NCBI GenBank assembly: GCA_959023295.1
Contig: CAUFBM010000013.1
Span: 1 to 64,000 of the forward strand
Reading direction: 5' to 3'
Source of the DNA: an uncultured Collinsella sp.
Lineage (GTDB): Bacteria; Actinomycetota; Coriobacteriia; Coriobacteriales; Coriobacteriaceae
DNA length: 64,000 nucleotides
Below the pieces are notes generated by a model. That model did no database searches. It was not told where the DNA came from and worked only from the letters and a program-made list of their open reading frames with translations. Positions 56,870 through 64,000 of this stretch are shown here, in pieces (position 1 is the first letter of the stretch; the number at the start of each line of letters is the position of its first letter). Position numbers and translations under genes: made by a program.

Positions 56870-59800
56870 CACTTGTCACCGCCCTTCGCGGTCGCCGACG
56901 TGCCCTCGAAGATGTTCTGGGCACGCGCCTCGCCGGAACCCCACTTGCTGTTCGAGACGGTGTTGGTCACCTTGACCTCGCCCTTGGTGAAGACCGTGGC
57001 CACGTTGCCTGCAGCCCACGTGCCGGTAGTGCGATCCTGCACGGTATAACTCGGAGTGAACCGCCAGGCCCAGGTGTTCTCCTCAACCTTGTAGTAACCG
57101 AAGGGCGCGCGGACCTTGACGGTAGCCACGGCCGCGGTCCCGTCAGCGTTCGCCGCAAGCTCGGCGCTCACCGTGATGGACCGGGCGCCATCGGCCGTCG
57201 CGCCGGAAGCGTCCTTGCACTCGGTGACGACGAAGCTCACCACGGAGCCCGCGGCCTCGGCCGGCGCCTCCTTGGAGATGGTGAGTTCACCGGCTGTATC
57301 GAAGGTGAAGACCGCGTCGCCGGCGCTGAAGCCCTTGGTCGTATCGCCCGTGGTCTCCACGTCGATCTTGTTCGCCGTGCCACCGGAGCCGATGCTCGGG
57401 GAGTCGTACAGGCCGACCTTCACACCGTTCACGGCGCTCGCATTCGCTTCGACCGCACTACCGACGATACCCGTGCCCACCTCAGGTGGCTCGTAGCTCA
57501 CCTTGTCCATGTGCACGGTCAGCTTCATGCCCCGGTAGAGTCCCTTAAAGCCCACGTGCACGCCCTCGGCATCGTCCGTCGCGGCGGTGGGATCGCCCGA
57601 GATCTGCCACGAGAGCTTGGAAGTGTAGTCACCGGTCGCGGCGCCGCCGGCGTCGTCCATGGCCGTGAACCGATACGTCACGGGATAGATGTCCATGTCG
57701 CCGGTAATCGTCTTGTTCTTGAACTCATCCCAGCCGTACGGCAGCGCCCGATCCATCGAGATCCACTGCCACGCCGCGAAGATCTCCTGCGTGGCGGCCC
57801 CGTCGGCGGCATTGGCCTTGTCGAGCTGGTTCGCGATCTCCTGGTAGGGCTCGTAATCGATCATCGTCTCGACGTCGTTACCCTTGTCGTCCTTCACCGT
57901 CTGCACGAAGGAACGGTTGTCGGATGCCTTCACCTTCACGGTGTAGAGCACCTTGCCGTCTGTGCCGTGGTAGCGCACGTCGTATACCCTCTCGTACACA
58001 GCGGTGTAGACCGTGGTCGAGAACGGCTCGTCGGCAGACAGCGTATAGGTATCGGACGACGTCACCTTGGTGCCGCGGTCCGCATCGCTGGAATAGCCCT
58101 TGTACCAGCCGACGAACTGGTACCCGTCCACGTCGGAAGCGGATGCCGAAAGCGCCGCGCGAGAGCCGTCATCGCCCACGCGCTTCAGGCTGCGGATCGC
58201 GGACGGATTGGCCAGCTGGCTGTCGATGTTGGAGTTCACGCTCACCGTGGTCGGACGGTAGACCGGCCAGAGCTCCATAGAACTGTGTACCACCGTGGTA
58301 GCTTGCGCAAGCGCGGGACCGGTATCGCCGCCGTCGCGCCACAGCGCGTACTCGCGCGAGGTGTCCGCGGGAGCCGTGGCGGTCCAGCCCACGAAGAGGT
58401 GCATCTTGGCGGAGCCTGCCGAGCTCTCGGCCCGGTCGATCGCGTCGATGTCGAACTCGGACGTCGGGGCATCGCCCAGCGCGTCGCCGTCGTTGCGCGC
58501 GGTCACCTTGGTCTTACCGGTATTGGTGTGGTACACCACCGCGAACGGCTGGTAGTTGGCCACGAAGACATAGGTGTAACCCGGCAGCAGCGTGTAGGTC
58601 AGCACCGTGTTGTCGTTGGACACCGCGGCGTCACCCGCCGTCGTGATGGTCTCGGTCGCGCCGTCGGAGCGTTCGACCGTCCACGACATCAGCTCGTAGA
58701 GCCCGTCGCTGTCGGCGGAGAGTCTGGTGGACGCATCGGCCGTGAGGGTCACGGTGCGCTTGCCGTCCTTGTCGGCATCGCTCATCTTCCCCGCGGGGTC
58801 GGCTGGCACGTTCAGACCGGAGCTCGCCGTCACGCCCGCCCGCTTGATGTTGGTGGTGGCGGAAAAGGCCGTCTTCATGTAGACCGGATACAGGTCCATC
58901 GACCGCGAAACCGTGTCGGTCGCCTTCACAAGGTAGGGCTTGGCCTTTGCGGCGTCGGAGGTGATGTATTTCGTCGTGTTGTCGCCCGCGTCGAACACGT
59001 AGTCCCACTCGTCCTGCGCCATCTGACCCGCGTCGATAGCGTTGTGGTCGATCCAACCGAGGAACGTGTAGGCGGTGTTCGCGTCGTCCGTCTTGACGGC
59101 CACTTTGTCAGCGGTCGGCGAGGCTGCGCTCACATGGACGATGCCGGTGTCCGTTTTGCCGTCAAGCGGATAGGTATAGGCCTTGGCCTGATCGGCATCG
59201 AGCAGAACCTTCTCGTCCAGCAGGCGCTCGACGTAGTCCTTCTCGCCGGCATCGAGTTCCGTGGTGCCGTTCTTGGAATACGCGCGATTCCCAAAGCTCA
59301 GCTTGTTGCCGTTCGCATCGTGGAACGCGACCCGCGCGGCAAGGTGGGCTTCATAGATGTAGAGACCGGCGTCATGCGCACCCGAGGTTTTCCAGGAAGC
59401 GCCGGCGTTGACTTCTTTCCAACCCACATTACCGCCCTGGCCCGCCCATGCGATGAACGTGTAGCCGCTATGAACGCTCGCTTTGACCGTATAACCGCTA
59501 ACAGAGCCCGTCCCATTATGTTCGAGCGCGGCAGCCAGAGGGAAGTCGCTTCTGATAACAATGTTGTAGCTGCTATTATCCTTCCAATGCCCGTATGCCT
59601 TCAGCGGCTCGGTCACCTGGAACCCATCGACGATGGCATCGGAGTCGTCATCGCATTCGCCGTCGTCCTTCGGGCCGGCAGACCAATGCAGGATGAACTG
59701 CTTATTGTTATCCGGAGCAATCGATTTCGCATGGCTCTGCGTGAAGCCCCACTGGTAGTTGACCCACTCCGTCTGGACCTTGTCGTACTGGAACTTACCG

Positions 59801-62349
59801 CTGGCCTTCGAATAGGCGTAGTACTCCACCCGGTACTCGAGGCGGGCGATGTACGTCTGCCTCTGCGTGAGATCCAAGCTCGCGGGAATGGTGTACTCCG
59901 GGTCGTTGGAGACCTTGTACTCCTTGCCATTCACCACGTGATACCAGCCGCGGAAGTGGTAGCCGTCGGGGAAGGCACCGTTCTCGCCCGCGCCCTTCGC
60001 CGCGATCACGTAGCCGCTATCGGTCTTGGTGATGCTCGTGGTGCCCACGCCATCGCGCAGGGTCTGGTCGGTGGCGCCGTTCAGATCCCAACCCTCGAAT
60101 TGCGTGATGATGTTCGACCCGCAGGTCGCGTAGACCGGGTAGAGGTCCATGGGGCTCTCGATGACCTCGCCGCCCTGGTAGAAGGCGCCGGCGCTCTTCA
60201 TGGCCTGCAGTTCGGTGGAGGTCACGGCCGCGTAGCCGCCGCCGACCGCGCTCGGCATCGTGGTCCAGCCGAGGAACGTGGCATCCTTATCCACGCCGTT
60301 CGCGGCCCTGTCCGCCGCCGGCTCGGAAACGCTGGGCAGCTTCGCCTGGTAGTCATACCAGTCATCGGAGGTGTCCGTGCTGGCCTCGCCCTTGGTATTG
60401 ACCTGCAAACCCCTCACGTCGTGGAAGAGCACCTGCGCCTGGTAGTAGGCCACGAAGAGATCGTTGTCCTTGTACGCGGCGTCATCCCACACGCCGGTAC
60501 CGCTGTTGTGCAGCTTGAGCTCGGCGTCCGTGCCGAGCTTCTTGTCGGTGCTGCCCGTGATGCCCGCAAAGTAGCTGTGGTCCTCGCCGATGTGGTTAAC
60601 CTTCACGTTCTCCTGTTTGTACCAGCCCATGAAGCGGAAGCCGGCATTGGCCTCGTCATGCACGTTCTTCCAGCTCTCGCGCTCGGACAGCGCCTCGGTG
60701 AGCGACAGGTCGGTATCGCTCGGCAGCACGCCCTGAACCGCGAAGTTATAGGGATCGCTGGTCGTCTGCTCGTCAGACACCTCCGGCACTAACTTCGACG
60801 TGCCAAAGGTCACCGAACCCGCGCCGGGAAAGTCAAGCGTGGCCTTCACGCTCACGCCGTGTACCGGCATGTCGTTCACAAAGTCCATCGTCCACTTGTT
60901 CACGTGCTTCTTGCCGCTCATATACGTAGACGAGCGCTCGGCGTCGCCCTCGAAGTCGAAGTTGCGCCCCTCCCACCACGTGCGGTCGGTGTAGTGGTCG
61001 TCGGCCGGACCGTAGTCCTCACCCGACGCATGATCGCCGTACGCCATGATGGTGCGCCCGCTGCGGAGGTCCTTGGTGGCCGAGTAGTTGAAGTACGCGT
61101 CGTGGACCTCGATCTCGTCGTCGCCGCTCGTACGCTCGACGATGCCCGACAGGTTCACGTCGTACTGGATGATAGGAATCACGAGCACCGCGTTGTACTG
61201 CATGGAGTGGAGGTTGCCCGCATAGTGCACGCGCTCGATGACGTTCTTCTTGTACTTGGGCTCGGCGCCCAAGTTGGCGCGCGCCGCGATGCCGCCCACA
61301 TAGCTCACGTTACCCGCGCCCACCGACACGTAGGTGCCCGTGTAGCAGTAGCAGTCGGCGGTGGAGAAGCAGTCCATGATCTGCGTGCCGTTGTTGATGC
61401 CACCCGCGATACCGCCGGCATACACGGCCTGGCCGGCCACGGCGCCCACGGCGATGTCGTACTTGTTATGCACCTGGGTGTAGGAATAGGTGGCGTTGCC
61501 GTCCTTGTCCGTAGACGCGTACGGCGTCACGCGGCAGTACTCGATCACGGTGCCGTAATCGGTGGTGCCGGCAATGGCGCCCAGGTAGAGGCCCTCGCCG
61601 CCCAGGCCCGATATGGCCGCCGTGGCGCTGCAGACCACGCGGCCGCCCTGAACCTCGCAGTTGTAGATGACGCCGCCCTCGCACTGGCCCACGACCATGC
61701 CGCCCGCCAGGCCCGCGTTGGTGACGAGCGAGACGGCGTTGTTCGCCGGGGTCACCGACGAGGTGCAGTTGATGATGTGCACGCCCTCGATAGTGGTGTT
61801 CTTGGAATAGCCCACGATGTAGCCGCCGCGGTAGTCGGCGCCGATGTAGCCGTCGCGGAAGTTGATGTCGTGGATGTAGGCGCCGTCAGTAGCCGCGAAC
61901 AGGCCGGTATTGGCCTTGGGCACAAAGAGATCTCGCCTGTAGTCAAGGCCGATGATAGTGTGGCCCTGGCCGTCGAACTCACCGGTAAACGGATGGTCGA
62001 TGGTACCGAAGGTGAGCGAGCCGAGCTCTTTGATGATGGCGTCGTTGAAATCCTTCGTCGAGGTGTCGGTAAGATCGATGTCCGTGGTGAGGACGAGCTT
62101 CTTGTTGGAGAAGTCACCGCCGGCGTCGTCGCTCTCGCGTGAAAGGACGATCTCGCGAAAGAGGTCGGCGATACTGTTGATCTCGACCACGTCGGTGCGC
62201 TCGGTCTCGGTACCGACCTCCTTGCCGGCCTCCAGACCCTTGGCGAGCGCCCGCTGCGGAGCTGCGCCGGCGAGCGCGGCGACAACGAGTAACGCGGCCG
62301 CGACCAAGGCGACCACGCGGTTCATATGCTTTGGCGTGTGGACTCTCAT
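56869..62349 (-). CDS. Giant secreted surface protein with GLUG region and nine FxGW repeats
   Basis: 1826 residues. Signal peptide about 1-37 (MNRVVALVAAALLVVAALAG...ALA). Residues about 90-450 form a Gly-rich, beta-helix-like region with GLUG-type motifs (GQGHTIIGLDYRRDLFVPKA, GLAGGMVVGQCEGGVIYNCE, VGGIAARANLG). From about 540 to 1560, nine modules of the Listeria-Bacteroides/InlB-B type each end near F-x-G/A-W (FMGWYK, FLGWTT, FRGWYH, FIAWAG, FLGWID, LMSWTV, FVGWTA, FVGWYK, FAAWQW). The C-terminal 250 residues end with ENTWAWRFTPSY and VTNTVSNSKWGSGEARAQN, a pilin/SipW-substrate-like domain. There is no sortase motif or membrane anchor. ATG 62349 overlaps the upstream stop. Likely an adhesin or matrix component. 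Confidence 0.9.
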   Translation of the reverse strand: MRVHTPKHMNRVVALVAAALLVVAALAGAAPQRALAKGLEAGKEVGTETERTDVVEINSIADLFREIVLSRESDDAGGDFSNKKLVLTTDIDLTDTSTKDFNDAIIKELGSLTFGTIDHPFTGEFDGQGHTIIGLDYRRDLFVPKANTGLFAATDGAYIHDINFRDGYIGADYRGGYIVGYSKNTTIEGVHIINCTSSVTPANNAVSLVTNAGLAGGMVVGQCEGGVIYNCEVQGGRVVCSATAAISGLGGEGLYLGAIAGTTDYGTVIEYCRVTPYASTDKDGNATYSYTQVHNKYDIAVGAVAGQAVYAGGIAGGINNGTQIMDCFSTADCYCYTGTYVSVGAGNVSYVGGIAARANLGAEPKYKKNVIERVHYAGNLHSMQYNAVLVIPIIQYDVNLSGIVERTSGDDEIEVHDAYFNYSATKDLRSGRTIMAYGDHASGEDYGPADDHYTDRTWWEGRNFDFEGDAERSSTYMSGKKHVNKWTMDFVNDMPVHGVSVKATLDFPGAGSVTFGTSKLVPEVSDEQTTSDPYNFAVQGVLPSDTDLSLTEALSERESWKNVHDEANAGFRFMGWYKQENVKVNHIGEDHSYFAGITGSTDKKLGTDAELKLHNSGTGVWDDAAYKDNDLFVAYYQAQVLFHDVRGLQVNTKGEASTDTSDDWYDYQAKLPSVSEPAADRAANGVDKDATFLGWTTMPSAVGGGYAAVTSTELQAMKSAGAFYQGGEVIESPMDLYPVYATCGSNIITQFEGWDLNGATDQTLRDGVGTTSITKTDSGYVIAAKGAGENGAFPDGYHFRGWYHVVNGKEYKVSNDPEYTIPASLDLTQRQTYIARLEYRVEYYAYSKASGKFQYDKVQTEWVNYQWGFTQSHAKSIAPDNNKQFILHWSAGPKDDGECDDDSDAIVDGFQVTEPLKAYGHWKDNSSYNIVIRSDFPLAAALEHNGTGSVSGYTVKASVHSGYTFIAWAGQGGNVGWKEVNAGASWKTSGAHDAGLYIYEAHLAARVAFHDANGNKLSFGNRAYSKNGTTELDAGEKDYVERLLDEKVLLDADQAKAYTYPLDGKTDTGIVHVSAASPTADKVAVKTDDANTAYTFLGWIDHNAIDAGQMAQDEWDYVFDAGDNTTKYITSDAAKAKPYLVKATDTVSRSMDLYPVYMKTAFSATTNIKRAGVTASSGLNVPADPAGKMSDADKDGKRTVTLTADASTRLSADSDGLYELMSWTVERSDGATETITTAGDAAVSNDNTVLTYTLLPGYTYVFVANYQPFAVVYHTNTGKTKVTARNDGDALGDAPTSEFDIDAIDRAESSAGSAKMHLFVGWTATAPADTSREYALWRDGGDTGPALAQATTVVHSSMELWPVYRPTTVSVNSNIDSQLANPSAIRSLKRVGDDGSRAALSASASDVDGYQFVGWYKGYSSDADRGTKVTSSDTYTLSADEPFSTTVYTAVYERVYDVRYHGTDGKVLYTVKVKASDNRSFVQTVKDDKGNDVETMIDYEPYQEIANQLDKANAADGAATQEIFAAWQWISMDRALPYGWDEFKNKTITGDMDIYPVTYRFTAMDDAGGAATGDYTSKLSWQISGDPTAATDDAEGVHVGFKGLYRGMKLTVHMDKVSYEPPEVGTGIVGSAVEANASAVNGVKVGLYDSPSIGSGGTANKIDVETTGDTTKGFSAGDAVFTFDTAGELTISKEAPAEAAGSVVSFVVTECKDASGATADGARSITVSAELAANADGTAAVATVKVRAPFGYYKVEENTWAWRFTPSYTVQDRTTGTWAAGNVATVFTKGEVKVTNTVSNSKWGSGEARAQNIFEGTSATAKGGDK

Positions 62350-63029
62350 GCCTCGGGCCACCCTTCCGCGTCCCAGACGCTCATCGCGTTGTGCTCGCTC
62401 TGCACGCCGTACGCCTGCGCGGAGAGCTCGAAGGTTCCCTCGCCGAAACGCGAGGGGCCGGACACGCCGATGGTGCGGCAGAGTGCCGCGGAGGCCTCGC
62501 CGGCGGTCAGCGGTTTCACCAGATACCAGTAACCGTCGTCACCGCGCTGCCAGGCGTCGTCGCCGCCGGAGCAGGTGAGGAGGTCGCTCACGTCGTGGCG
62601 TTTGCCGTTGGCATCCGTCAGCGTGAGGGTGAGGCGCACGCGCACCCACAGCGGGTGGTTGCCCGTGTTGGCGGCGCGGACGATGCGCTGGACGGAGGCG
62701 GTCTCGTTGCCCAGGCGGTCGCCGTCGTGGGCGGACACCTCGTTGCCGGAAGCGTCGACGGTGTTGATCTGGGTCGTGAGCCCCACGGTGCCGAAGGTGC
62801 CCTTAGTGGAAAGCGGCAGGTCGCGTGCTATGAAGGAGATGGTCTGGGCGGCGAAGATCACGGCGACGATGGCCACGGCGGCAAGGCCGGCGAGCAGCGT
62901 CGTGCGCTTGCGGCGAGCGGCGGCAGCGGCCGGCGCGTCGCTGGCGGCGGGTGCGGAGGCGGCCGTCTCGGTCGCCTCGTCCGCAACCTCGGCCGCTGCA
63001 TCGATTTCGCGCGCGTTCTCCTCGGTCAT
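62346..63029 (-). CDS. TasA-like exported protein 2
   Basis: 227 residues. Acidic/Ala-rich cytoplasmic start (about 1-38), then RRKRTTLLAGLAAVAIVAVI-FAAQTISF, a signal or anchor segment, and a mature domain LPLSTKGTFGTVGLTTQINT...VQRIVRAANTGNHPLWVRVR with C-terminal FELSAQAYGVQSEHNAMSVW. The 'N-x-PLWVRVRL' strand and late Q-A-Y-G-V-Q strand resemble SipW-dependent matrix proteins. ATG 63029 follows GGAAGGGGG. It overlaps the giant gene (ATGA). Confidence 0.82.
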   Translation of the reverse strand: MTEENAREIDAAAEVADEATETAASAPAASDAPAAAAARRKRTTLLAGLAAVAIVAVIFAAQTISFIARDLPLSTKGTFGTVGLTTQINTVDASGNEVSAHDGDRLGNETASVQRIVRAANTGNHPLWVRVRLTLTLTDANGKRHDVSDLLTCSGGDDAWQRGDDGYWYLVKPLTAGEASAALCRTIGVSGPSRFGEGTFELSAQAYGVQSEHNAMSVWDAEGWPEA

Positions 63030-63060
63030 CCCAGACCCCCTTCCTCAGAGCAGGCGAGCC

Positions 63061-63089
63061 GCCCGCCCCGGCGTGAAGCCGGAACGGGC
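63061..63089 (-). promoter_or_regulatory. Intercistronic hairpin downstream of the TasA-like gene 1
   Basis: GCCCGTTCCGGC and GCCGGGGCGGGC pair over 12 positions with two weak pairs around a 5-nt loop. There is no T-run, so it more likely protects or processes the upstream mRNA, giving more of the first protein than of those downstream. Confidence 0.55.
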
Positions 63090-63107
63090 GACCGCAAAGA
63101 GCTGAAT

Positions 63108-63812
63108 TTAGTTGGTCGCGTTCAGCTTCGCGATGGCCGCGTTCTGGATGTCAGACAGCGGCAGCTCCTCGCCGGCGCTGGACTTGGCACCGAAGTAAGC
63201 CTTGATGTCGATGGTCTTGGCATTGTCGGCCACGCCCGTGAAGGAGTCGTTGGCGTGAATCTCGCTGAAGAGCTCACCGGTGTAGACGTCCTTGGTAGCG
63301 TCGCCCTTGAGAATCTTGGCCGCGGTCCCTTCACCGGTGTAGACGAAGATGCCGCTGACATAGGTGCTTGCGTTAGATCCCGCACCCGTGTATTTGACAA
63401 CCTGGTCAGAAACGGGAGCCCAGTTGGAGTTCAGCGTGAAGTAGGTGTTATTACCGAGATTGTTCGTGACCTTCACGAACACGTAGGAGTCATCGGACCC
63501 CTTGCCCACGCCGATGTTCGGGTTCTTGGCAACGACGGAGTTCGCAGAGATCTTGGAGCTATCGACCCACTTGGTCTCCTGGATGTTACCTTTGACCTCG
63601 ACATTATCGTTACCGGGAATGGTTGGGTCCGTGGGATCGGGCTTCTTATCCGGCTCCGTAATGCTGCCGCTCGCAAAGGTGTTCGTGCGCTGCGCGGTCG
63701 CACTGTACCACGCGAACACGCCGCCGGCGATGGCGACGCAGAGCACGAGGGCCAGGGCCGCGAAGAGCCCCGTGCGCTTTTTGCGCTGGTTGGTGTTGCT
63801 TGTCGTGTTCAT
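63108..63812 (-). CDS. TasA/camelysin-like matrix protein with SipW-type signal
   Basis: 234 residues. Signal region KKRTGLFAALALVLCVAIAG followed by GVFAWYSATAQRTNTFASGS is the pattern of proteins cut by SipW-like peptidases. The mature part has a Pro/Asp linker (TEPDKKPDPTDPTIPGNDNV) and a beta-rich TasA-like domain (ETKWVDSSKISANSVVAKNP, DDSYVFVKVTNNLGNN, YVSGIFVYTGEGTAAKILKG). ATG 63812 follows AGAAAGGA. First complete gene of the operon and probably the most abundant product; a fibre or pilus-like subunit is inferred. Confidence 0.88.
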   Translation of the reverse strand: MNTTSNTNQRKKRTGLFAALALVLCVAIAGGVFAWYSATAQRTNTFASGSITEPDKKPDPTDPTIPGNDNVEVKGNIQETKWVDSSKISANSVVAKNPNIGVGKGSDDSYVFVKVTNNLGNNTYFTLNSNWAPVSDQVVKYTGAGSNASTYVSGIFVYTGEGTAAKILKGDATKDVYTGELFSEIHANDSFTGVADNAKTIDIKAYFGAKSSAGEELPLSDIQNAAIAKLNATN

Positions 63813-63873
63813 CTGGATTCCTTTCTCCCGATCGGTGTCGCGCCTTTACGCGGCCCTTTCCGAACACACCTGT

Positions 63874-64000
63874 CTATCGATCATCTGCCGAAGCAGAGGA
63901 ACGCCGAAAATGGCCGCCCGCCGGAGCCGGGGCCTCGGTGGCAGCGGTCGCAGCGGCCGTGGGCGCCGTCTTCGCCGATTCGGGGCGCATGTTCGCAAGC
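63874..64000 (-). CDS. C-terminal end of a gene, possibly the SipW-like signal peptidase
   Basis: The minus frame LANMRPESAKTAPTAAATAA-TEAPAPAGGHFRRSSASADDR ends with TAG at 63874-63876, 61 bp before the TasA-like gene. The remainder lies beyond the window. An Ala/Pro/Thr-rich soluble tail would suit a membrane protein's C-terminus, and a SipW peptidase is expected at this position, but the visible residues cannot prove it. Confidence 0.45.
   Translation of the reverse strand, partial: LANMRPESAKTAPTAAATAATEAPAPAGGHFRRSSASADDR

Noticed and set aside
57511..60792. 1093-codon plus ORF
   Set aside because: Antisense of the giant surface protein; Val/His/Arg/Gly-biased shadow frame.

Overview
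The window reads as a chromosome segment of a Collinsella-like member of the Coriobacteriia. This is inferred from high G+C coding DNA with strong Shine-Dalgarno sites, pyruvate formate-lyase fermentation, lactose-PTS and Mgl/Leloir galactose use, a membrane-embedded LuxR regulator and SipW/TasA-type surface proteins. No rRNA or other taxonomic marker is present, so the genus is an inference.

Layout. 1-1307: 5' part of pflB (minus strand). 1858-6526: MarR regulator plus a heterodimeric ABC exporter in an overlapping operon. 6831-7862: DAHP synthase. 8148-13008: a low-G+C accessory block (exported peptide, permease-ATPase fusion, membrane LuxR with two HTH domains) between 128-bp direct repeats that carry the broken end of another luxR gene. 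13243-16270: Bce-like ABC transporter. 16419-17405: Nudix-Vsr fusion. 17895-19513: AraC regulator and HAD phosphatase. 19835-21830: class II aldolase and divergent DeoR regulator. 22010-22303: orphan PTS IIB. 22500-27173: mglBAC galactose ABC transporter. 27595-28755: flavodiiron protein. 28885-34241: GalR-like LacI regulator divergent from galM, galK and galT. 34583-37592: lacA-lacB-lacX-lacC. 37902-38915: membrane protein. 39381-39719: lactose-PTS IIA. 39934-49503: two copies of a module made of a LacI repressor divergent from lacE-lacG. 50016-52038: DeoR regulator and a second galM. 52365-52847: PTS IIB lacking its histidine. 53055-53130: tRNA-Thr, followed by about 2.3 kb of decayed mobile-element genes. 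55416-64000: an overlapping operon for TasA-like and LPXTG surface proteins around an 1826-residue protein.

How the genes fit together. Galactose can enter through Mgl and go down the Leloir route (GalM, GalK, GalT; galE is not in the window). Lactose or other beta-galactosides can enter through LacE/LacF as phosphosugars, be cut by LacG, and pass through LacAB, LacC and the class II aldolase (tagatose-6-phosphate pathway). Three paralogous LacI proteins appear to use operators with one frame, ATG-N3-ACGT-N3-CAT, that differ in the N3 triplets. A second candidate control site, ACCGTTY-N14-ACCGTTY, recurs in front of lacA, lacF, galM and in the flavodiiron/mglB gap.

Most striking observations: the galactose-binding protein MglB appears to be circularly permuted; three arrays of exactly 57-bp palindromic units with 23-24-bp spacers lie only in convergent intergenic gaps; a roughly 122-nt two-hairpin element directly follows two unrelated stop codons with compensatory stem changes; and a family of inverted-repeat elements has covarying arms around an ACCTGCGGTTTT-like core.
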